This document shows positions 28,906-37,750 of a stretch of 64,000 nt of DNA, piece after piece (the first letter of the stretch is position 1; each line of letters begins with the position of its first letter). A program made the translations under genes and the position numbers. Under the pieces are notes generated by a model. That model was not told the DNA's origin, searched no databases, and was given only the letters and a program-made list of their open reading frames with translations. The stretch is taken from contig JASMMK010000019.1 in NCBI GenBank assembly GCA_030748215.1, forward strand, positions 78,152-142,151. Direction: 5' to 3'. Source of the stretch: Candidatus Scalindua sp. GTDB taxonomy: Bacteria; Planctomycetota; Brocadiia; Brocadiales; Scalinduaceae.

Positions 28906-29325
28906 ATGATGAATCGAAACCCAAATCAAATAAATGATCGAATGCACAATGATGTAGATAGAAGAAAACATAAAAGAGTTGAGAAACCGATTATCATAAG
29001 ATTTCGAATCAGACCCGAGAACAAGCAGGAAATGGCTTCTTCAGAGTGGGACATGGTGGGTGTAAATGATCTGGGTGTAGGAGGTCTGTTTTTTAACTCC
29101 AGCAACAATATACAGTGCGGCACTGTTCTGGAACTAAAGATAGGATTTTCCACATCTTCATCACCTGTTATGTGTACCGGAATGGTAACCCGCATAAAAA
29201 AACAACAAGACACATCTATTTTTGGTATTGCTGCAGCCTTTATGAATATTGCAGAGAGTGAAAAAGAGCTAATCAACAGATTTGTCAATCAAACCATACC
29301 CTCACATCTAGCGCTAACGTGTTAA
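28906..29325 (+). CDS. PilZ domain protein
   Basis: A 139-residue putative cyclic-di-GMP receptor. The RxxxR motif is in RRKHKRVEKP, and the second loop is NDLGVGGLFF, where the usual D/NxSxxG appears as NDLGVGG with Ser replaced by Gly. A good ribosome site (AAAGGAAG) precedes the ATG. No partner gene is evident. Confidence 0.82.
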   Translation: MMNRNPNQINDRMHNDVDRRKHKRVEKPIIIRFRIRPENKQEMASSEWDMVGVNDLGVGGLFFNSSNNIQCGTVLELKIGFSTSSSPVMCTGMVTRIKKQQDTSIFGIAAAFMNIAESEKELINRFVNQTIPSHLALTC

Positions 29326-29379
29326 GTCGCTATCACGACAAAAAACAATCCTTCGGTTCCCTGCCTGAATGATCTCGTC

Positions 29380-29463
29380 GGGCAGGCGCTCAGGATGGAG
29401 TCACATCGAGTACCATAAGACGTCACATTGAGCATCATGAGGCGTCACGCTGAGCGCCTGCCC
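29380..29463. repeat. Intergenic inverted repeat with internal direct repeats
   Basis: GGGCAGGCGCTCAG (29380-29393) and CTGAGCGCCTGCCC (29450-29463) are perfect complements. Between them GTCACATCGAG, GTCACATTGAG and GTCACGCTGAG recur at about 26-bp spacing. This resembles the dispersed GTCA...GAG intergenic repeats found in many bacterial genomes. Confidence 0.6.
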
Positions 29464-29501
29464 GGCCGGATCTAACAAAAACTAGAGTGACATCAGTATC
29501 G

Positions 29502-30188
29502 TTAACTACCTTCAAAGTGAAAGTTAGTAGAAAAACCACTTCTTCCATCATAATTCCACTTATGACTACCCTCATGAAATCTATGTGTAGAGGCTTTCCC
29601 CATGTTAAGAGTTGTGTCAAACTCATCTACCCAAACCGGGAAATTCTTATTAACAATCTGTGTCGGCTTATCGGGATCTCCCTTGCCTCTTAACAATTCA
29701 ACATTCAATGTCAGGTTATCAGCAACCACTGCCCTCTTACGCCACTCAGTAGACTCTATATGAATCGGTAAATATTTTACCGTGATTCTCTCAGACGGAA
29801 CATTTGCAAAACCAAAAACATGATTTTGGAAGATATCTAACAACGCCTTGTTTCTAACACTCGATGATCCGTTTCCACTAACATAGAATACAATCCAGTT
29901 CTCATTCGGCCCGGCAGTTAAATCTGTAATCCCGATTACTGTCTGGCCGTCTAACGCAAACTGCCCATAACTCCCGGACTTAATATTGAACACACCTGCT
30001 ATTTTGCATGTTCTATTGTGACTGGGCTCACTCCCAAACAGACATGGGCACCCGGGGTTGCACGTACAACCTTCGAAGTACTCACCTTTGATAGACCAGT
30101 TTGGGCTTGCAGAAACAGTATCACATAAACTAAAACAGAACAGAGAGAGAAAAATACCCAACCATAAATATCTATTTTTAGAAAGCAT
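29502..30188 (-). CDS. Exported DUF1326 family protein
   Basis: A 228-residue protein with a signal peptide (about 1-27, ending near VSASPNWS) and a DUF1326 domain. The domain hallmark is EGCTCNPGCPCLFG, three cysteines closely spaced that could bind metal. The family function is unknown. It lies alone and is transcribed away from pntAA. Confidence 0.8.
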   Translation of the reverse strand: MLSKNRYLWLGIFLSLFCFSLCDTVSASPNWSIKGEYFEGCTCNPGCPCLFGSEPSHNRTCKIAGVFNIKSGSYGQFALDGQTVIGITDLTAGPNENWIVFYVSGNGSSSVRNKALLDIFQNHVFGFANVPSERITVKYLPIHIESTEWRKRAVVADNLTLNVELLRGKGDPDKPTQIVNKNFPVWVDEFDTTLNMGKASTHRFHEGSHKWNYDGRSGFSTNFHFEGS

Positions 30189-30361
30189 CTGCTTCCTCCC
30201 ACAGTAGAAAACAAAATATTAAAATTTTCTAAAATATACAGGTAATCAGAAAAAAATCAACCCAAAGATGCAAAAATCAAAACAAATAACTTCTTGACTT
30301 GTTTACAGCAATACCAATATGATAAATGTCAAATTCTACTAAAACATATATTCCATAGATT

Positions 30362-31504
30362 ATGAAAATAGGGATTCCTAAAGAGGTTTATAAGGGCGAA
30401 AAGCGTGTGGCTATTGTACCAAAAACAGTCATACAACTTTTAAATGATGGCCACGAAGTATCGATTGAATCCGGCGCAGGGGCAAATGCGTTTTCCCCTG
30501 ACACGGAATACGAACGAGTCGGTACTGTTATCGTTAAAGATGCGCAACTTCTCTACTCAGAAGCTGATGTTATCATGAAGATTCAACCCCCTCGAATAGA
30601 GGAAATCAAGATGATGAAAGAGAGTTCAACTTACATTGGATTTCTCTCTTCAGTCTTAGATTCTGAATTTCTGGATCTTATGAATAAAAAAAACATTACC
30701 AGCTTTGCTATGGAATTTATCCCACGTATATCACGCTCACAAAGCATGGACGCTCTCAGCTCAATGGCCAGTATAGCAGGGTATCGCGCCGTATTGATAG
30801 CTGCACAGTATCTTGGCAAATTCTTCCCTCTCATGATGACAGCTGCCGGAACTATACCACCGGCAAAACTGCTGGTAGTGGGTGCAGGCGTCGCCGGGTT
30901 ACAGGCGATTGCAACTGCGCGCAGACTGGGTGCAAAAGTGGAGGCATTTGACACAAGGCCGGCAGTAAGAGAACAGGTAGAGAGTCTTGGAGCACAGTTC
31001 ATAGATATGGAACTTGTTGCAGATGCCGAAACGGCTGCTGGTTACGCAAAAGAGATGACGGAAGATTTCATGAAAAAAGAGCGTGAAATAATTGGAGAGA
31101 GAGCGGTGCAAAACCATGCCGTGATAACTACTGCCCATCTATTTGGAAAGAGAGCTCCCATCCTGATAACAGAAGAGATGATTAAGAAGATGCAGAAAGG
31201 TTCAGTCATAATAGATCTGGCTGCCGAGCAGGGAGGAAACTGCGAGATTACAGAACCCGGGAAAAACATCTGCAAACATGGTGTTACCATATGCGGAGTA
31301 TTAAACCTTCCATCAACACTTCCAATCGATGCCAGTGCCATGTATTCCAGAAACATCGCAGAATTCTTCAATCATTTGTACATGGCTGATGATAAAAATC
31401 TCGATTTTGAGGACAAAATAACAAAGAGCTCATGTGTTACATACAATGGAAAGATTGTAAACGATTACGTTAGTAAGGCAATAAGGAAAGGAACCGAAAC
31501 ATGA
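30362..31504 (+). CDS. pntAA: NAD(P) transhydrogenase subunit alpha 1
   Basis: NAD(H)-binding dI domain of the proton-pumping transhydrogenase. GIPKEVYKGEKRVAIVP at the N terminus and the nucleotide fold VVGAGVAGLQAIATARRLGA are diagnostic. EQGGNCEITEPG lies in the NAD cleft. It starts a three-gene operon (pntAA, pntAB, pntB) with 4-bp overlaps throughout. Confidence 0.95.
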   Translation: MKIGIPKEVYKGEKRVAIVPKTVIQLLNDGHEVSIESGAGANAFSPDTEYERVGTVIVKDAQLLYSEADVIMKIQPPRIEEIKMMKESSTYIGFLSSVLDSEFLDLMNKKNITSFAMEFIPRISRSQSMDALSSMASIAGYRAVLIAAQYLGKFFPLMMTAAGTIPPAKLLVVGAGVAGLQAIATARRLGAKVEAFDTRPAVREQVESLGAQFIDMELVADAETAAGYAKEMTEDFMKKEREIIGERAVQNHAVITTAHLFGKRAPILITEEMIKKMQKGSVIIDLAAEQGGNCEITEPGKNICKHGVTICGVLNLPSTLPIDASAMYSRNIAEFFNHLYMADDKNLDFEDKITKSSCVTYNGKIVNDYVSKAIRKGTET

Positions 31505-31803
31505 TAGAACCGCTTTTAGTGTCAGTATATATACTTGTCCTTGCTATCTTTGTCGGGTTTGAGACGATTACAAAGGTCCCACCCCTGCTGCATACTCCAC
31601 TCATGTCCGGCACCAATGCAATCTCAGGAATAACGCTTGTAGGCGCTCTGATAAGCGCCGGTGCAGGCCACTCGACTCTCAGCACAGTACTGGGACTGTT
31701 AGCCGTAATAATAGCCACAATAAACGTTGTCGGGGGGTTCATGGTCACAGACAGAATGCTGGAAATGTTTAAGAAAGGAAAGAGGAAAAACCAAAACAGA
31801 TGA
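31501..31803 (+). CDS. pntAB: NAD(P) transhydrogenase subunit alpha 2
   Basis: A 100-residue membrane component (part of dII) with about three helices. HTPLMSGTNAISGITLVGAL is the conserved family motif. It overlaps both neighbours by 4 bp (ATGA). Confidence 0.94.
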   Translation: MIEPLLVSVYILVLAIFVGFETITKVPPLLHTPLMSGTNAISGITLVGALISAGAGHSTLSTVLGLLAVIIATINVVGGFMVTDRMLEMFKKGKRKNQNR

Positions 31804-33167
31804 ATATTATCATTACGCTTGCATATCTCCTCTCTGCCATATTATTCATTCTCGGCTTAAAAAACCTTAGTTCACCTAAGACTGCCCGGCGGGGTAACCA
31901 GCTTGCTATGACTGCAATGTTAATAGCCATCGTAGTAACATTAACAAAGAATGAGATACTGGATTTCACTTTAATAATTGTTGGCCTCATCATCGGCAGT
32001 ACAATTGGAGCCATAATAGCCAGGAAAGTACAAATGACATCCGTGCCTCAAATGGTAGCACTATTTAACGGACTTGGTGGTTGTGCATCCGCACTTGTAG
32101 CATTAGCAGAATACAATCGACTGGCCGGAGAGCTAAGGATTGACGTCATCATCTCCATGGTTATAAGCCTGTTCATTGGTGCTGTCACTTTTACCGGCAG
32201 TCTGGTCGCTTTTGGCAAGCTACAGGGAGTTATCAGGTCGGCACCTTTAGTATTCAAGGCTCAACGCTTTCTCAACATATTACTTTTTACTCTGTTTCTG
32301 ATTATGGGCATTATTGTCACAATCAATCCAGCTAACAGCACTTGTTTACTTGCCATCCTTGCAATAGCCTTAATACTTGGAATCCTGTTCGTCATACCAA
32401 TTGGCGGAGCAGATATGCCTGTTGTAATATCAACGCTAAACTCCTGTTCAGGCCTGGCTGCTGCCGCCACAGGTTTTGTCTTATCCAATAATATTCTCAT
32501 AATATGTGGCGCATTAGTTGGCGCATCAGGATTTATACTTACCCGGATTATGTGTAGGGCTATGAATCGTTCTATTGCTAATATAATTTTCGGATCAGTC
32601 GGGACTGCATCAGCAAATAGCAATAGTAATGATAAACGCAAGGTTAACAATTATACCGAAGAAGATGCATCAATAATGCTTGAGGCTGCTCAAAAAGTTA
32701 TTATCGTACCAGGGTATGGACTCGCGGTAGCTCAGGCACAATTTGCCCTGCAGGAACTTGTAACACTGCTCATAAACAGTGGCGTTGACGTGTGCTATGC
32801 AATCCACCCTGTTGCGGGACGTATGCCCGGTCATATGAACGTCTTGCTTGCAGAGGCAAATGTATCGTATGATCTGCTTTTCGATCTGGGAGATATTAAT
32901 GATGATTTTCAAAATGCCGATGTGACTTTAGTTGTCGGCGCAAATGATGTTATTAATCCGGCGGCAAGATCTGACAGTGAGAGCCCTCTCTATGGCATGC
33001 CTATTCTTAACGCAGACCAGGCGAAGAGTGTGATTATATGCAAGAGAAGTTTAAGTCCCGGCTTCAGCGGCGTGGACAATGAGCTCTTTTATGAGAAGAA
33101 AACATTGATGATTTTCGGTGATGCTAAAGAGAGTCTCAATAAAATGATCAAGCTGCTTAAGACGTAA
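31800..33167 (+). CDS. pntB: NAD(P) transhydrogenase subunit beta
   Basis: A 455-residue subunit with about nine membrane helices and a C-terminal NADP(H)-binding dIII domain (VIIVPGYGLAVAQAQF and HPVAGRMPGHMNVLLAEA). The proton-path region has GGADMPVVISTLNSCSGLAAAA. Completes an NADH to NADPH transhydrogenase that uses the proton-motive force. Confidence 0.95.
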   Translation: MNIIITLAYLLSAILFILGLKNLSSPKTARRGNQLAMTAMLIAIVVTLTKNEILDFTLIIVGLIIGSTIGAIIARKVQMTSVPQMVALFNGLGGCASALVALAEYNRLAGELRIDVIISMVISLFIGAVTFTGSLVAFGKLQGVIRSAPLVFKAQRFLNILLFTLFLIMGIIVTINPANSTCLLAILAIALILGILFVIPIGGADMPVVISTLNSCSGLAAAATGFVLSNNILIICGALVGASGFILTRIMCRAMNRSIANIIFGSVGTASANSNSNDKRKVNNYTEEDASIMLEAAQKVIIVPGYGLAVAQAQFALQELVTLLINSGVDVCYAIHPVAGRMPGHMNVLLAEANVSYDLLFDLGDINDDFQNADVTLVVGANDVINPAARSDSESPLYGMPILNADQAKSVIICKRSLSPGFSGVDNELFYEKKTLMIFGDAKESLNKMIKLLKT

Positions 33168-33275
33168 TTTTGCACAACAATTACGTTCAGCTCAATCATG
33201 GCCAGCACTACATTGTTGGCATTTTATTTGCGACTTTAACGCTTTATATTCTAAATAATCATAAAAAGCACAAAT

Positions 33276-34210
33276 ATGACGTATACCATATCAAAAACCG
33301 TACTTGCTGACGATTGCTGTCTATTATTCGACTCTGATATCGTCAATTACGTCGATTTTTTAGACAAGCTCTCGCCTAGAAAACTTCGATCCGCTTACAG
33401 GAAAAAGGCATTTACAACACATCCTGACAGAGCACACGTACTTGGTAAGAACAGAGAAAACTGGATAAGTGTTTTAAAGAGATGAGTACGGCATACGAAA
33501 GACTGGACTCCATCATACAGAGTGAGAAGAAATATATTATAAAAGATGAAGTCCCGAAAAAAAGAAAAACGAAAAGTGCTAGTCGACGCACTCCGGCAAA
33601 GAAAGCAAAACCCAAAAAACAGAGGAAATCAACAACACGAGCCAATTTAACAAAACAAAACAAATCAACAAAGCGAACAAAGACGACAAAGCAAAAAAGT
33701 TCTGCAGGTTCTTCTTTGAAGAGTAACATCAAAAAAGCCTGTAGTACGCAGATGACACGGGGAACTAAAACGGCTATTTCAGACCGCTATTTCACTGGTA
33801 ACGTTCCAAAGCGTGAACTTCTAATCGATCAATTTCTCTATTGCTCTGGCCTTATCTCCTGGAACGCCCTTACCCAGGCAATAGTCTGGCAAAGGAGACA
33901 GCGCCCAATCATTGGCAAAATCGCACAGGATTGGGGTATCCTGTCATCAGAAGAGATTCAGAGAATTCTGAAAGAACGAAGTTATAAGGATCAATTCGGT
34001 GAATACGCCCATCGCAACGGATATATAACAAAGTTTCAGCATTTAGCTATTGTCGGAAAGCAGAAAAAGATGCAACCTCCTATAGGACGGTACTTCGTAC
34101 AACAAGGGCTCCTTAGAAATTATGATATAAAAAAGATGACTGAAAACCTCAAAATACACAACGTAAAAACCACAAAGATTACCAGGCGCTTCTCTCTTAG
34201 TAAATTATAA
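33276..34210 (+). pseudogene. J-domain protein with histone-H1-like linker, frameshifted
   Basis: The first frame (to 33485) has a J-domain start with LSPRKLRSAYRKKAFTTHPD, including the HPD tripeptide. It ends at a stop, while the second frame (from 33482) opens with MSTAYERLDSI, the last J-domain helix. A one-base deletion in the A run at 33457-33460 explains the break: with it restored, LDKCFKEMSTAYERL is read. After the J domain comes a basic linker of about 50 residues, rich in Lys, Arg, Thr and Ser (KKAKPKKQRKSTTRANLTKQ), like histone H1 tails. The C-terminal part has two short repeats (RPIIGKIAQDWGILSSEEIQ and PIGRYFVQQGLL) that resemble the GspE N-terminal type module. Confidence 0.7.
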
Positions 34211-34301
34211 CCTCAATCCTTCCATCATAAGTTCCTGTTCATTCGACTTGCTATTTAACGAGTCTCTTCCACATCAACCTTAACATTCATGAAATTCGTG
34301 T

Positions 34302-34676
34302 CTAGAGCTCGTCTTGTATACCCTTTTCACTGGCATCACCCATATGCCTGTCACCAGAATGAATATGGACCGACTCATCCAGTGTTGATACATAAATGCG
34401 ACCATCAGCACCATGTTCTGTCACACCAACATTTCTGATAGTTTCTATAATTTTATCAACGTTACCATCCGGAACAACAAATTCCAGTTCTTCTCTTTTG
34501 ACGGCATCTACTCTCTGTTCGTAAACTTTTCCACGATATATCTGTTTTACTACTTTTTTGCTTTCTCCAAACCCGGAACATGGTTTAGCTGTTATTCCAT
34601 GATACCCTATCCCTGTTAGAATATCCTTCAGTTCATACGTTTTCTCAGGTCTCATAATCACTTTGATAAGCTTCAT
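34302..34676 (-). CDS. PII family nitrogen regulatory protein
   Basis: A 124-residue GlnB/GlnK-type signal protein. It has MKLIKVIMRPEKTYELKDIL, a T loop with RGKVYEQRVD (Tyr at the position of the uridylylated Tyr51) and EHGADGRIYVSTLDE. The C terminus is about 12 residues longer than GlnB. No amtB or glnA is adjacent, so its target is not evident. Confidence 0.9.
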   Translation of the reverse strand: MKLIKVIMRPEKTYELKDILTGIGYHGITAKPCSGFGESKKVVKQIYRGKVYEQRVDAVKREELEFVVPDGNVDKIIETIRNVGVTEHGADGRIYVSTLDESVHIHSGDRHMGDASEKGIQDEL

Positions 34677-34709
34677 TTTCCCCTCCTTTTAAAAAAATAA
34701 TGCTTCACA

Positions 34710-34845
34710 TTATGATTCTTCTTTACTCCGTTGCTCCACTTGATTCAAAACAATATTAATCTGCTCGTCTGTCATCCAGCCTTTCTCAAAGAATATTCTA
34801 CCTATCAGTCTGTGCGGCCTCTCTGAAACATTATCATCTGCCTGC
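34710..34845 (-). pseudogene. C-terminal scrap of a GspE-N-like module
   Basis: On the minus strand about 45 codons read ERQADDNVSERPHRLIGRIF and on to KGWMTDEQINIVLNQVEQRS before a TAA at 34710. The pattern matches the same module as in the nearby J-domain protein. There is no start codon; the frame ends at a TAA where the duplicated nuoG piece begins. It is a truncated gene end. Confidence 0.5.
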
Positions 34846-34927
34846 CGTTCTTAAAAACAGTCCTGGTGATATTTTTGATCTGGCTGTGAAGAAGAAAATA
34901 AAAGCGCTCTATGTTATGAGAAAATCC
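34838..34927 (+). pseudogene. Fragment of nuoG, near-identical to the operon copy
   Basis: About 90 bases repeat the internal part of nuoG (plus-strand 48275-48366, inverted relative to it) with one substitution and a 2-base gap. It translates as AVLKNSPGDIFDLAVKKKIK and on to ALYVM in the plus frame. There is no start, and the piece is too short to act. It indicates a recent duplicative insertion or template-switch event. Confidence 0.85.
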
Positions 34928-34999
34928 ATGTCAATATTGTTTTCCACGTCTTACATACCTTTAAGGAAGCGTTTAAGCTATTCAAACGGTTTACGCGAT

Positions 35000-35728
35000 T
35001 TAAGCGATTTTGAAATGTCTTTTGAAGAAGAACGGTACTTCAGCCTGGAAGGTTACATCTTTACCGGCGCGGGGGTGTTTGAACGTCAGGAATTGTGAAT
35101 GGAGAGCAAGGCGGCCTTTCGGTCCGTCTTTTTTACCATATTTGGTATCACCAACAAGAGGATGGCCTCTCTCTGATAGATGGACTCGTATCTGATTTTT
35201 TCTGCTCGTTAACAGTTCAATCTCAATAAGGCTGTAAACTCTTGTCTCTCCTACAACCTTATATCTGGTTTTTGCCAGATCTCCTTTTTTATGATCCTTT
35301 ACTGAATGGACTTCATGCTTCTCATTTTCAGTTAAATAGGAGGAGATCGTTCCGCTTTTTTCCTTTAATGTCCCGTGTACCACCGCGATATATCTATTCT
35401 TGACATCTTTCCATTGCATCTTAAGAGTTTCGCTGGCATCAAAACTTTTGGCAAACACCAGAACGCCGGAAGTGTCCCGGTCTAATCGATGCACGGGAAA
35501 AAGCAGCTTCTTTGATTTAAGACTTCCCTTGCGTATATAGATAGTTAAAATGCGATGAGCGGTTTTTACTCTTTCATAATTTGCTTCAACGGTCAATAAC
35601 CCACAGCTCTTATTGGCAACAATAATATCCTGATCCTCGTAGATTATAGTCAGGCCTTTGGGCCTGTGTCTAAACGGTACCGGCTTAATTTTTTTCATGG
35701 TAAGAGGAGGAAAACTGAACAAATTCAC
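35000..35728 (-). CDS. RluA-family pseudouridine synthase
   Basis: Modifies uridine in rRNA or tRNA. The catalytic Asp lies in HRLDRDTSGVLVFAKS. TIIYEDQDIIVANKSCGLLT and RKNQIRVHLSERGHPLVGD are family motifs. No S4 domain is present. At 242 residues it is a short RluA type, so the exact target site is not predictable. Confidence 0.93.
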   Translation of the reverse strand: MNLFSFPPLTMKKIKPVPFRHRPKGLTIIYEDQDIIVANKSCGLLTVEANYERVKTAHRILTIYIRKGSLKSKKLLFPVHRLDRDTSGVLVFAKSFDASETLKMQWKDVKNRYIAVVHGTLKEKSGTISSYLTENEKHEVHSVKDHKKGDLAKTRYKVVGETRVYSLIEIELLTSRKNQIRVHLSERGHPLVGDTKYGKKDGPKGRLALHSQFLTFKHPRAGKDVTFQAEVPFFFKRHFKIA

Positions 35729-35792
35729 TAATTTCCCCGGACAAAAAATGCCGAGGAGATAGCACTAATGAAAATAACCGTTCAAACGGTTA

Positions 35793-37439
35793 TTAGATTG
35801 GTATGATGTTTCCCTTATTACACATGCTCTCATACATCTCTTCACGCTGTTTTTGAACGGCAGGGTTTTCCAGATATTCATCAAAGGTCATCTTTTTGTC
35901 TATAACACCATAAGGAGTTATCTCAATTATTCTATTTGCTATTGTCTGCAAAAACTGGTGGTCGTGAGAGACAAACATAACAACTCCCTTAAATTCGATC
36001 AACCCGTTGTTTAATGATGTTATAGCTTCGAGGTCCAGATGATTAGTGGGTTCATCTAAAAGCAGTACATTGGCACCACTTAACATCATCCTTGACTGCA
36101 TAATTCGAACTTTTTCACCACCGGATAGTATACTGGCCTTTTTTAATGACTCTTCACCGGTAAAAAGCATTCTACCCAGAAAGCCTCTTATAAAATGGTT
36201 GTCCTTCTCTTTGGAATATTGACGAAGCCAGTCAATCAAAGTGACATCGTCATTAAAGAATTCTGAATTATCTTTTGGCAGAAATGACCGAATTGCTGTT
36301 GAACCCCAGGTGTAATCACCACTATCTGCTTTATCCTCACCCATCAGTATTTCAAAGAGTGCGGTCTTTGCCAGATCATGCGCACCCACAAACGCGATTT
36401 TGTCATCATTGTTAATTGTCAGTGTTAGATCATTAATGGCGACTTCCCCATCTACTCTCTTTGAAAGATTATTTATTGTGAGTACATTGTTTCCTATTGG
36501 CTTTTCAGGTGTAAAACGGATAAAAGGCAACTTTCTTGATGAAGGCTTAATCTCCTCAATAACCATCTTCTCAAGCGTCTTCTTTCTGGAAGTTGCCTGC
36601 TTTGATTTGGATGCATTTGCACTGAACCGGGCGACAAATGCCTCAAGCTCTTTTCGTTTAGCCTCTGTTTTTTTATTTGCGTCTCTTGTCTGCTGGAGAG
36701 CAAGTTGGCTGGATTCAAGCCAGAAATCGTAATTTCCGGTATAGACGGTGACTTTCCCGTAATCTATATCTGCCATATGAGTACACACATTATTAAGGAA
36801 ATGCCTGTCATGTGAAACTACAATTACTGTATTCTTGAATTTTGTCAGAAACTCTTCAAGCCAGTTAATGGATTGAATATCCAGATGGTTTGTAGGTTCG
36901 TCAAGCAGCATTATATCCGGATTACCGAAAAGAGCCTGCGCCAGCAGGACTTTGACCTTTTCATTACCGGTGAGTTCAGTCATTTTCTTTTCATGCAGTT
37001 CGTCTGCTATGCCGAGCCCACTTAAAAGAGTAGAAACCTCACTTTCAGCCTCCCATCCATTAAGCTCTGCAAACTCATCTTCAAGGTCTGAAACCCTCAT
37101 TCCATCTTCATTGCTGAAATCGCTCTTTGCATAGATGGCATCTTTTTCCTCCATAATTTTAAAAAGTTTTTTATGCCCCATTAATACAGTTTCCCTCACT
37201 TGAAACTCGTCAAACTCATACTGGTTCTGTTTTAAAACGGCAATTCTTTGGCCAGACGAAACACATATGTTCCCGGAAGATGGTTCAATTTCCCCTGACA
37301 AAACCTTAAGGAGCGTTGATTTGCCTGAACCATTGGCGCCAATGACGCCATAGCAGTTACCCGGACTGAACTTTGTAGTGACCTCTTCAAATAGTATTCG
37401 TTTTCCAAATCGTAAACTTATATCATGTGTCTTTAGCAT
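35793..37439 (-). CDS. ABC-F family ATPase
   Basis: Soluble twin-ATPase protein of the ribosome-associated ABC-F group, 548 residues. Domain 1 has GANGSGKST and LLDEPTNHLD, with signature LTGNEKVKV. Domain 2 has GAHDLAKTALFE in place of a classical Walker A GxxGxGKS, so that site is degenerate. Its signature LSGGEKVRI and the second LLDEPTNHLD are intact. The linker (EAFVARFSANASKSKQA) fits the P-site tRNA interaction motif. Most like YbiT or Uup-type members. Probably translation or stress linked. Confidence 0.9.
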   Translation of the reverse strand: MLKTHDISLRFGKRILFEEVTTKFSPGNCYGVIGANGSGKSTLLKVLSGEIEPSSGNICVSSGQRIAVLKQNQYEFDEFQVRETVLMGHKKLFKIMEEKDAIYAKSDFSNEDGMRVSDLEDEFAELNGWEAESEVSTLLSGLGIADELHEKKMTELTGNEKVKVLLAQALFGNPDIMLLDEPTNHLDIQSINWLEEFLTKFKNTVIVVSHDRHFLNNVCTHMADIDYGKVTVYTGNYDFWLESSQLALQQTRDANKKTEAKRKELEAFVARFSANASKSKQATSRKKTLEKMVIEEIKPSSRKLPFIRFTPEKPIGNNVLTINNLSKRVDGEVAINDLTLTINNDDKIAFVGAHDLAKTALFEILMGEDKADSGDYTWGSTAIRSFLPKDNSEFFNDDVTLIDWLRQYSKEKDNHFIRGFLGRMLFTGEESLKKASILSGGEKVRIMQSRMMLSGANVLLLDEPTNHLDLEAITSLNNGLIEFKGVVMFVSHDHQFLQTIANRIIEITPYGVIDKKMTFDEYLENPAVQKQREEMYESMCNKGNIIPI

Positions 37440-37750
37440 AACATTCTCTTTTCGTTAAATATGTATTTGTTCAAATATCAAAAACTGTATTAATAGCGAC
37501 AGAAGCTTTAGTATATGATGATTCCGCGGAGTGCAACGTGGTCAAAGTGATCTGTAACAGCTGTCTATTGGCTAGTCATTATAAAGGAGAATGGATCTTT
37601 TGCAAGGTAAAAGACTTTTCACCGCAAAGACACATGAGAAACTATTGATAACTAACTAATGTCAAATGACTAGTAGCAATGGACTGATTATATTGTTAAA
37701 ATCCACCCTTTATAGGTATTAAATCCACAAGCGACCAGGAATAACTATTT
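37440..37750. other. Divergent intergenic region
   Basis: AT-rich DNA between the ABC-F gene (minus) and the DUF2779 gene (plus), so it should hold both promoters. No clear gene, repeat or known RNA element seen. Confidence 0.3.

Noticed and set aside
33412..33732. Minus-strand Phe-rich frame opposite the J-domain linker
   Set aside because: Shadow of the Lys-rich linker; hydrophobic composition arises from reading AAA codons backwards.
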